This document shows, in pieces, positions 40,457 to 52,400 of a DNA stretch of 64,000 nucleotides (position 1 is the first letter of the stretch; the number at the start of each line of letters is the position of its first letter). The DNA is taken from positions 2,046,001 through 2,110,000 of the forward strand of contig NZ_LT629695.1 in assembly GCF_900099705.1 (NCBI RefSeq), given 5' to 3'. Below the pieces are notes generated by a model that saw only the letters and a program-made list of their open reading frames with translations, was not told the origin of the DNA and did not search any database. The DNA is from Agrococcus jejuensis. GTDB taxonomy: Bacteria > Actinomycetota > Actinomycetes > Actinomycetales > Microbacteriaceae. A program made the position numbers and the translations under genes.

Positions 40457-43400
40457 GTGCACGCATCCCCCGTCCGTCGACGCCTCAAGGCTGCCCTCGC
40501 GAGCGTGCTCGCGATCGTCATGGGCGTGAGCGCCGCGACCCTCGTCGCACCCGCCGCGCCGGCCGAGGCCGCCGTCGTGAGCCCCATGACGAACGCCTAC
40601 AACAGCGTCGTCAACGGCAACTACCTCATGGTCGGCAACGGCGTCATGCAGGCGGGCACGTCGTACCTCACGGGTGGCACCGCGGACGCGTTCCACAACG
40701 GCGTCGCGCTCACGGGCCTCGTGAACGACAACTTCCAGATGCAGCGCCGCAACGCGGTGCCCGCGCTGCAGGCCGCGGGTGCCGACAACTCCACGAGCGC
40801 CACCCTCACGGTGCCCTCCGGCGCCAGCATCGCGCGCGCCTACCTCTTCTGGCAGGGCTCCACGGGGCTCGCAGGCAACGGCTCGGGTGGCACGGTGCAG
40901 CGATGCAACGCGTCCGTCACCCCCGACGCGACCCTCGCCGCCGGCTCGCCCGCCAACCGCCAGGTCATGCTGCAGGTCGGCTCGGGCGCGATCTCGAGCG
41001 TCGCGGGCGCCGTCACGATCGAGCCGACGCCCACGGGCACGCTGCCGCAGTACTACTCGGCGTTCGCCGACGTCACGAGCCAGCTCTCGACCATCGCGAC
41101 GGGCTCGAGCCAGACGATCAACGTCGGCAACCTGTGGGCCGCGGAGGGCCGCAACTGCTACGCGGGCTGGTCGCTCGCGCTCGTCTACGACTTCGGCCGG
41201 TTCATCCCGGGCAACGACGCCTCGCAGGCGCGCAACGTCATCATCGCGAACGGCCACGTGCGCCTCGGCCAGAACGAGTCGCAGCACACCACGTTCTCGG
41301 GCTTCACGAGCGCCGCGGGCGACATCCAGTCGTCGTTCTTCCTCGGGGAGGGCGACCGCAACATCTCCGGCGACTACGCGCAGTATCGAGCCGGCACCAC
41401 GGGCGCGTTCACGAGGATCGCCGGCGCGACCGGCGAGACCGACAACGTCGGCACCGGCCGCGCGACCGGCAGCGTGCGGTTCCAGGGCACCTCGACCGAC
41501 ACCTTCTTCAACGGCAGCGTCGACGTGCGCACGACCGCGCTCACGGGCATCCCCGTCGGCACGAGCTCGATCCAGCTCGAGCTCGGCACCGTGCAGGACA
41601 CGTACATGCTGCAGGCCGCCGCGCTCGCGGTGCCCGTCGCCGCCGTGCGCATCGAGAAGACGTTCACGGGATCGGGATCCACCGCGGTCGACGTGCAGGA
41701 CATCCTGCCCGGGCAGGCCCCGTCGTACACGATCACCGTGACGAACGCCGGGTCGTCGCCCGTCTCGAACGTGCAGGTGGCCGACACGCTCGCCCCGAGC
41801 TGCGTGCGCACGATCGGCACCCTCGCCGTCGGCGGGGTGACGCAGTACACGTGCACGGGCCCAGCGACCAACACCGGCCTCACGAACACCGCGACGGTCT
41901 CGGGCACCGGCATCATCTCCGACAGCGACACGACCGTCGTCAACGTGGGCGCCATCTCGCTCGCGAAGACCGTCACGCCCTCGAACGGCTACACGGGCCG
42001 CCCCGGCGACACGCTGAGCTACACGTTCACGATCCGCAACTCGGGCTCGAGCGAGCTCAGGGGCGTCACCCTCACCGACCCGATGTCGGGCCTGCAGGGC
42101 CTCGCGATCGACTGGGGCACGTCGAGCGTCGCGTCGACGCCGCCGGGCACGCTCGCCGCGGGCGAGACGGTCATCGGCACCGCCACCTACGCGCTCACCG
42201 TCACCGACGTCGACCGCGGCACCGTCACGAACCCGAACGCCGTCGCGCGCGGCCTCAACCCCAACCAGGTCGCCGTCACCTCGACGGCGAGCGCGACGCA
42301 GACCATCCCGCCGGCCCCCGCGCTCAACCTGTCGAAGACGGGCACGCTCGCGCAGGGCGCCACGGGCCGCGTCGGCGACCTCGTCACCTACTCGTTCTCG
42401 GCGACGAACACCGGCAACGTCACGCTCTCGGGCGTCACGATCACCGACCCGCACGTCGGCCTGTCGAGCATCGTCTACACGTGGCCCGGCACGGCGGGCG
42501 TGCTGCGCGCGGGCCAGACCGTCACCGCGACCGCGACCGCGCCGATCACGCAGGCCGAGATCGACGCGGGCCGCGTCGTGAACACCGCACGCGTCGCGGG
42601 CACGTCGCCCACGAACGTCGCGGTCAACGGCACCGCCACGACCACCGTGGCGATCACGCAGACGCCGACGATCGCGATCGACAAGAACGGCACGCTGGCG
42701 ACGGGCGCCGGCGCGGCCGGCACGCTCGTGAACTACACGTTCGACGTCGTCAACACCGGCAACGTCACCCTCACGGGCATCACCGTGAGCGACCCGAACG
42801 TGGCCTCGATCACGCCGCCGAGCGGATGGACGGGCACGCTCGCGCCGGGCGCGACGGCGCGCTTCACCGCGAGCCACACGATCACGCAGACCGAGGTCAA
42901 CGCCGGTCGCGTGTCGAACACCGCGACCGTGCGCGGCACGCCGCCGACCGGCGCCGCCGTCACCGGCACCGACACGTTCGTGCAGCCGCTCGCCAACACC
43001 CCGGGCATCGACCTCGAGAAGACCGGCGCGCACGAGCTGAACGGCCCGGGCAACGCCGACGACACCATCCTCTACACGTTCGCGATCCGCAACACGGGCC
43101 AGTCGACGCTCACGGGCATCACGATCAGCGACCCGATGCTCGCCGGACGCCAGCCCGTCGCGCAGACGTGGCCCGCCGCCACCGGCACGCTGCAGCCCGG
43201 CCAGACCGCCTCCGTGCAGTACCGGATGCCGATCACGCAGGCGCAGATCGACGCCGGCTACGTCGACAACACCGCCTCCGCGACGGGCACGGCGCAGGCC
43301 GGCACCGTCACCGACAGCGACACGCACCGCACGCCCATCAACCGCACGACGTCGGTGCTGCTCTCGAAGACCGTGACGGCGCCCACGGGCACGCCGCAGG

Positions 43401-46400
43401 TCGGCACGCAGCTGCCGTACCGCTTCGTCATCGCCAACAACGGCTCGACGACCCTCACGAACGTCGCGCTCTCCGACCCGATGTTCACGCAGGCGCAGCT
43501 CACGTACGCGTGGCCGGGCACGCCCGGCACCCTCGCGCCCGGCGCGCAGGTCGTCGTCACCGCCTCGACGGCGCTGACGCAGGCGCAGATCGATGCCGGC
43601 ACCGTCGGCAACACCGCCACCGCCACCGCCACTGGCCCCTCGGGCGTCCCCTCGGTGTCGTCGACGTCGCACGCCGACGCCGCCATCCCGCGCACGCCCG
43701 CGCTGAGCCTGACGAAGACCGGCGCCATCGCGACCGGCCAGGTCGGCCGCGTCGGCGACACGATCCAGTACGAGCTCACCATCGTGAACACGGGCAACGT
43801 CACGCTCACGAACGTCACGGCCTCCGACGCCATGCCCGGCCTCGTCGGCCCCACCGTCGTGTCGTGGCCGCGCAGCACGCCGGGCACGCTGCTGCCCGGC
43901 GACCAGGTGCGCTTCACCGCGACCTACGTCATCCGCGCCTCCGACGTCGCCGCCGGCGCCGTCACGAACTCCGCCTCCGCCACGGGCCGCGGCCCCATCG
44001 GTGGCACGCCCATCGCGACGGCGAGCGTCACCGTGCCGCTGCCGGCCGCGACGCCCGTCGCGCAGCCCGACACCATCTCGACGACGCAGGGCGCGCCGGG
44101 CCGCGTGCTGCCGCTCGCGAACGACGTGCCCGGCGACCCCGGCGTGCCCCTCATCCCCTCGACGCTCACGCTCGTGGACGGCGCGGGCCTCGCCGTGACG
44201 TCGATCACGCTCCCTGGCGTCGGCACGTTCACGGTCGACCGCTCGACGGTCGGCTCGCCCGCCGTCGTCTTCACGCCCGTGCCCGGCTTCACGGGCCAGG
44301 CGCCCGCGGTCGGCTACCGCGTCAACGACGCGAACGGCACCGCCACGTCGTCGACGATCGTCGCGACCGTGACGCCCGTCACGCCCACGGCGCAGCCCGA
44401 CGTCGCCACCGGCAGGCAGGGTGCGCCCGCATCCGTCGACCCGCTCGCGAACGACGCGCCCGGCTCGGCGAGCATCCCGCTGCAGCGCTCGTCGGTCTCG
44501 TACGTGAACGGTGCCGGCCAGCCCGTCGCGACCGTCACGGTCGACGGCCAGGGCACGTGGTCGGTGAACCGCGACGACCCGCAGAACCCGCGCTTCGTCT
44601 TCACGCCGCTCCCGTCGTTCTCGGGCACCTCCACGGCCGTGCCGTACCGCGTGCTCGACGCGAACGGCACCGCCGCGACCTCGACGGTCACGGCGCAGAT
44701 CACGGCCGTCGCGCCCGCGCTGCAGCCCGACACCGGCTCGAACCGCCAGGGCGCGAGCGTCACGGTGGCGCCGTTCGCCAACGACGCACCGGGCGACCCC
44801 GCCGTGCCGCTGCAGCCCGGCACCATCACGCTCGTCGGCGCCGACGGCCAGGGCACGAACACCGTCACGATCGCCGGCCAGGGCACGTACACGCTCGTGC
44901 GCACCGACCCGGCCGTGCCGCGCATCGTCTTCACGCCGATCGCCCCGTTCACGGGCGAGGCGACCCCCGTGACGTACCAGGTCTCCGACGCCAACGGCGT
45001 GCCCGCACGCACGACCTTCACGCCCACCATCACGCCCGTCGCACCCATCGCCCGGGCCGACGTGGGGGAGGCGCGACAGGGCGCCACCGTGACGATCGAC
45101 CCGTTCGTCAACGACGAGCCGGGCAACGCCGCCGTGCCGATCGTGCGCTCGCAGCTCACGCTGCTCGACGCCGCAGGCAACCCGACCGACGAGATCGTCG
45201 TGGCAGGCCAGGGCACCTGGCGCGTCGTGCGCACGGATGCGGCGAGCCCCGTCATCACGTTCACGCCGCTGCCCGCATTCACGGGCCAGGCGACGCCGCA
45301 GCCGTACCGCATCGCCGACGCCAACGGCACCACCGCGCGCTCGACCGTCGGCGCCACGATCGGCGCCGTCGTGCCGATCGCCTCGCCTGACACCGCCACC
45401 GGCAGGCAGGGTGCGCCCGCATCCGTCGACCCGCTCGCGAACGACCGCCCCGGCGACCCCGCCGTGCCGCTCGTGCCCTCGACGCTGCAGCTCGTCGACG
45501 GCACCGGCACCGTCGTGCCCCAGATCGTCGTGTCGAACCAGGGCACGTGGACCGTCGACCGCACGAACCCCGACGCGCCCCGCCTCGTCTTCACGCCGCT
45601 GCCCGGCTTCACCGGCGCCTCCACCCCCGTCGCCTACCAGGTGGCCGACGCCAACGGCACGATCGCATCGTCGACCGTGCGCGCCACGATCTCGGCCGTC
45701 ACCCCCATCGCGAACCCCGACACCGCATCCGGCCGCCAGGGCGCCGCGCTGCCGTTCGACGTCGTCGCGAACGACACCCCGGGCGACCCCGCCGTGCCGA
45801 TCGACCGCTCGTCGCTCGTGCTCGTCGGCGCCGACGCCCAGGGCGGCGTGACGATCGCCGACCAGGGCCGCTACACGGTCGACCGCACGAACACGGCAGC
45901 GCCGTTCGTGGTCTTCACGCCGCTGCTGCCCTTCACGGGCACCGCGACGCCCGTGACGTACCAGGTCGCCGACGCCAACGGCACGACCGCGCAGTCGACG
46001 TACACGCCGACGCTCACGCCGGTCACCCCGGTCGCGAACCCCGATACCGGCGCCACGCGTCAGGGCGCGTCGACGACGATCGACCCGCTCGCGAACGACC
46101 GTCCCGGCGACCCCGCCGTGCCGCTGCGGCCGGGCTCGCTCACGCTCATCGGTGCGGGCGGTCAGCCCACCGACACCATCACGGTGCCCGGCCAGGGCAC
46201 GTGGACGGTCGACCGCACCGGCACGACCCCCGTCGTGACCTTCACGCCCGAGCCCGGGTTCAGCGGCACCGCCGACCCCGTGACGTACCAGGTGGACGAC
46301 CAGAACGGCACGCCCGTGCGGTCGACCATCACCGTCACGGTCGCGGCCGTCACGCCCGCCGCCGTGCCCGACTCCGCCTCGGGCCGCCAGGGCTCGCAGG

Positions 46401-49400
46401 TGTCGGCCGCCGTGCTCGCCAACGACTCGGCGGGCGACCCCGCCGTGCCGCTCGTGCCGTCGACGCTCACGCTGCTCACCGCCGCCGGCGCCCCGGCGAC
46501 GACCGTGACGATCACGGGCCAGGGCACGTACTCGATCGACGCGATCACCGACCCCGCCGCGCCGCGCATCGTCTTCACGCCCCTCGCCTCGTACGTCGGC
46601 ACCGCGACGCCCGTCGACTACCGCGTCGAGGACGCCAACCGCACCACGGCGCGCTCCACGTTCACGCCCACGCTCGTCGGCGTCACGCCCGTCGCCACCG
46701 ACGACGGCGGCGCCGCGCGCCAGGGCGCCCCGGTCACCGTGCTCCCGCTCGCGAACGACCGCCCCGGCGACCCCGCCGTGCCGCTCGACCCCGCGACCAT
46801 CACGCTGCTCGACGCCGCAGGCGCCGCCGCGACGACCGTGACGTTCGACGGCGTCGGCACCTACACGCTCGACACCACGACGACGCCCGGCACCCCGCGC
46901 ATCGTCTTCCAGCCCGTGCTGCTGTTCGACGGCGACGCGACGCCCGTGCGCTACCGCGTCACCGACGCCAACGGCACCCCGGCGACCGCGTTCGTGCGCC
47001 CCGTCATCGCCGGCGTGCGCCCCGCCGCCGCGCCCGACGCCGCATCCGGCCTGCAGGGCTCGCCCGTCTCGGCCGCCGTGCTCGACAACGACAGCCCCGG
47101 CAACGGCGAGGTGCCCCTCGTGCCCGCCTCGCTCGAGCTGCTGCTCGGCGACGAGGTCGTGCCGTTCGTCGACGTCACGGGCGGTCGGTACACGATCGAC
47201 CGCGGCGCCGCAGGCGGCCCGCGCATCGTCTTCACGCCCGACGCGTCGTTCGTCGGCACCGCCGACCCCGTGACGTACCGCGTGGCGGACGCCAACACCG
47301 AGACGGCGACGTCGACGTTCACGCCCACGCTCATCGGCGTCGAGCCCGTCGCGCTGCCCGACGAGGGATCGGGCCACCAGGGCGAGCGCATCACGCTGCG
47401 CCCGCTCGCGAACGACAGCTCCGGCGACCCGTCGGTGCCGCTCGTGCCGGCGACGTTCACGCTGCTGAACGCCGCGGGCGACCGCGTCGACACGCTCCTC
47501 GTGCCGAACGAGGGTCTGTGGACGACCGACCGCACCGACCCGCTGAACCCGACCGTGACGTTCGCGCCCATCGGCTCCTTCACCGGACCGACGACGCCCG
47601 TGCGCTACGTCGTCGCCGACGAGAACGGCACCGAGACCGAGGCGACCGTCGTGGTCGTCACGCTCACGCCCGTCACCCCCGTCGCGAACCCCGACGCCGC
47701 ATCCGGCCGCCAGGGTGCGCCGGTCTCGGCGCCCGTCGTCGCCAACGACGCGCAGGGTCACCCCGACGTGCCGCTCGTGCCGTCGAGCCTGCGACTCGTC
47801 GATGCGGCCGGCGCGCTCGTGCCCGTCGGCGGCACCGTGACGCTCGACGCGACGCAGGGCACCTACTCGATCGACGCGACGACCGACCCGGCGAACCCGA
47901 CCATCGTGTTCACGCCCGTCGCGACCTACGCGAACGCCGCCGAGCCCGCGACGCGCGTGCGCTACTCGATCGCCGACGCCAACGGCACGCGCGCGGAGTC
48001 GACCTTCACGCCGACCATCACGCCCGTCACTCCCGTCGCGAACCCCGACGAGGGCACGAACCACCAGGGCGCACCCGTGACGGTGTCGCCGCTCGCGAAC
48101 GACGCCCCCGGCCTCGCCGACGTGCCGCTGCAGCCCGAGACGCTCACGCTGCTCGACGCCGACGGCAACCCCGCGACCGAGGTCACGACCACGCAGGGCC
48201 GCTACACGCTCGACACCACGACCGAGCCCGGCGTGCCGCACATCGTGTTCACGCCGCTGCTCTCGTACGTCGGCACGGCCCTCCCCGTGACGTACCGCGT
48301 GTCCGACGCGAACGGCACGCCAGACACCGCCACGTTCACGCCCACGCTCACGCCCGTCGCGCCCACCGCATCCCCGGACTCGGGCACGGGCCGACAGGGT
48401 GCGCCGGTCACGATCCACCCGCTCGTCAACGACGTCGCCGGCGACCCCGCCGTGCCGCTCGTGCCCACGTCGCTGACGCTCGTGGGCGCCGGCGGCGGCT
48501 CGGTCGACGAGCTCGTCGTCGAGGACCAGGGCACGTGGCGCGTCGACCGCACGACCGATCCCGCGAACCCCGTGATCGTGTTCGAGCCGCTGCCGACGTT
48601 CCGCGGCAACGCGACGCCCGTGCCGTACCGGGTCTCCGACGCGAACGGCACGCCCGTCGCCTCGGCGATCTCGGTCACGATCACGCCCGTCGACCCCGTG
48701 CTGCAGCCGGATGCGGGCGAGGCGCGCCAGGGCGCGACCGTGACGCTCGCGCCGCTCGCGAACGACGCACCCGGCGACGCCGGCGTGCCGCTCGTGCCGT
48801 CGACGTTCACGCTGCTGGACGCCGCCGGGAACCCCGTCGCCGAGCGCACCGTGCCGAACGAGGGCACGTACCGCGTCGACGCGACCGACCCCGCCAACCC
48901 GCTCGTCGTCTTCACGCCGCTGCTCACGTTCCGCGGCGAGGCCACGCCCGTGTCGTACCGCGTCGCCGACGCCAACGGCACGACCGCGACCTCCACGATC
49001 ACGCCGACGATCACGGGCGTCGACCCCGTCGCCCAGCCCGACGCGGGCGAGGGGCGCCAGGGTGCCGTCGTGACGATCGACGCGCTCGCGAACGACATGG
49101 CAGGCAGCCCCGAGGTGCCGCTCGTGCGCCCGTCGCTCACGCTGCTCGACGCCGTAGGCGACGCCGTCGACACGCGCGTCATCGCCGGCCAGGGCACCTG
49201 GACCGTCGTGCGCACCGACGCTGCGAACCCCGTGCTCGCGTTCACGCCCGAGCTCGGCTTCGTCGGCGAGTCGACCGTGCCGTACGCGGTGCTCGACGCC
49301 AATGGCACCCGCGCCCCCTCGACGGCGACGGCGACCATCACGGCCGTCACGCCCGCCGCGACCTCCGACGTCGCGACGTCGCGGCAGGGTGCGCCCGCAT

Positions 49401-52400
49401 CCGTCGCCCCGCTCGCGAACGACACGGCGGGCGACCCCGACGTGCCGCTCGTGCCCTCCACGCTCACGCTGCTCGACGGCGACGGCAACCCCGTCGCCGA
49501 GATCGTGATCCCCGGCCAGGGCACGTACACGATCGACCGCTCGACGCCCGCGGCGCCGCGCATCGTGTTCACGCCCGAGCTCACGTTCGTCGGCCCCGCG
49601 ACGCCCGCGCCGTACCGCGTGCTCGACGCCAACGGCACGCCCGCGCAGTCGCTCGTGCTGCCGATCATCGAGCCCGTGACGCCGCTCGCGAACCCCGACG
49701 CCGAGTCGGCCCGCCAGGGATCCGTCATCACGTTCCGGCCGCTCGGCAACGACACGCAGGGCCACCCCGACGTGCCGTTCGCGCCCGCGACGCTCACGCT
49801 GCTCGACGCCGACGGCACCCCCGTCGACACGCTGACGGTGCCCGGCCAGGGCACGTACGCCGTCGACCGCTCGACGCCGTCGAACCCGACCGTCACGTTC
49901 ACGCCCGAGCTCTCGTTCGTCGGCACCGCGAGCCCGGCGACGTACCGCGTCGCCGACGCCAACGGCACCACGACGACGTCGACGATCACGCCGACCCTCG
50001 TGGGCGTGACCCCGATCGCGAACCCCGACGCCGCATCCGGCCGCCAGGGATCCGTCGTGTCGGCCGCGGTGCTCGCGAACGACGCCGCCGGCACCCCGTC
50101 GGTGCCGCTCGTGCCGTCGACGCTCACGCTCATCGACGCCGACGGCAACGCTGCGACGACCGTGACCGTGGCCGACCAGGGCACGTACTCGATCGACCGG
50201 TCGACGGCCTCGGCGCCGCGCATCGCGTTCACGCCGCTCGCCACGTACGTCGGCATCGCGACGCCCGTGACCTACCAGGTCGCCGACGCCAACGGCACGG
50301 GGGCGCGCTCGACGTTCACGCCCACGCTCGTCGGCGTGACGCCCGTCGCGCTCGACGACGCCGGCTCGGCCCGCCAGGGCGCCACCGTGACGGTGCTGCC
50401 GCTCGCGAACGACTCGGCGGGCGACGCGAGCGTGCCGCTCGACCCGTCGACCTTCATGCTGCTCGACGGCGCCGGCAACCCCGTGCCGTCGATCACCGTG
50501 CCGCTGCAGGGCGTCTACACGGTCGCAGGCACCGCGACCGCGCCGCAGGTCGTCTTCACGCCGTTCCCGTTCTTCACGGGCGAGGCGACGCCCGCGCCGT
50601 ACCGCGTGGCCGACGCCAACGGCACGACCGCGACCGCCTTCGTGCGGCCCACGATCGCGGGCGTCGAGCCCGTCGCATCCCCCGACTTCGCGTCGGGGCG
50701 TCAGGGCGCACCCGTCTCGGCGGCCGTGCTCGACAACGACAGCCCCGGCGAGGGCGACGTGCCCCTCGAGCCCGGCACGCTGACGCTGCTGCAGGGCGAC
50801 GATCGCGTCGCCACGGTCGACGTGCCCGGCGGTCGGTACTCGATCGACCGCACGGATGCGGCGAACCCGCGCATCGTGTTCACGCCCGATGCCGCGTTCG
50901 TCGGCACCGCCGAGCCCGTCGCCTACCTCGTCGAGGACGAGAACGGCACCGAGGCGCGCTCGACGTTCACGCCGACGCTCGTGCCCGTGACCCCGATCGC
51001 CGACCCGGATGCCGCATCCGGTCGCCAGGGTGCGCCGGTCTCGGCCGCCGTGCTCGCGAACGACGACGCCGGCCACCCCGACGTGCCGCTCGACCCGACG
51101 ACGCTGCAGCTGCTCGACGGCTCCGGCGCCGTCGCGACGGTCGTCGAGGTGCCCGGCCAGGGCTCCTACGCGATCGACGCCTCCGACGAGGATGCGCCGC
51201 GCATCGTCTTCACGCCGCTGCCCGGCTACGTCGGTACCGCGACGCCCGTGACGTACCGCGTCGCCGACGCGAACGGCACCACGACGGAGTCGACGTTCAC
51301 GCCGACGCTCGTCGCCGTCGCACCCATCGCGAGCCCCGACTTCGCGTCGGGCCGTCAGGGCGCTGCCGTCTCGTCGCCCGTGCTCGCGAACGACGACGCC
51401 GGTGACGACGACGTGCCCCTCGTGCCGTCGACGCTGCGCCTGCTCGACGCCGCCGGCGCGCTGACGACGCAGGTCGACGTGCCCGGCCAGGGCACCTACA
51501 CGATCGACGTCTCCGACGCGGATGCGCCGCGCATCGTGTTCACGCCGCTGCCCGACTTCTCGGGTCAGGCGACGGCCGTCGGCTACCAGGTGTCCGACGC
51601 CAACGGCACGCACACGCAGTCGACGTTCACGCCGACGATCACGGCCGTGACGCCCATCGCGGCACCCGACGCCGCGACCGGCCGCCAGGGCTCGCCAGTC
51701 TCGTCGCCCGTGCTCGTCAACGACGAGGCCGGCGACGACGAGGTGCCGCTCGACCCGGCCACGCTCACGCTGCTCGACGCCGACGGCAACCCCGTCGAGT
51801 CGGTGACGATCGTCGGCGAGGGCACGTACCGCGTCGACGCGTCGGCGCCCGCGTCGCCGCGCATCGTGTTCACGCCGCTCGCCGACTACGTCGGCACCGC
51901 CGTGCCGGTCGCGTACCGCATCTCCGACGCCAACGGCACGCCTGCCGAGTCGACGTTCACGCCGACCCTCGTCGAGGTGCTGCCCATCGCATCCCCCGAC
52001 TCCGGGCAGGCGCTGCAGGGCAAGACGGTGACGCTGGATGCGCTCGCGAACGACGCCGCAGGCTCGGCCGACGTGCCGCTCGTGGGCTCCACGCTCACGC
52101 TGCGGAACGGCGCCGGCGAGCCCGTCGACGAGCTCGTGCTCGACGGCGTCGGCACGTGGACCGTCGACCGCACGAACCCCGACCGGCCCGTGCTCGTCTT
52201 CACGCCGCTGCCCGGCTACGTCGGCACGTCGACCGTGCCGTACACGGTCGCCGACGCCAACGGCACGCTCGCGCCGACGACGGCATCCGCGACGATCGTC
52301 GCCGTCACGCCCGTCGCGACCGACGACTCGTCGGTCGGCCCCGTGGGCGAGACGCAGACGATCGACCCGCTCGCCAACGACCGCGCCGGCGACCCGTCGG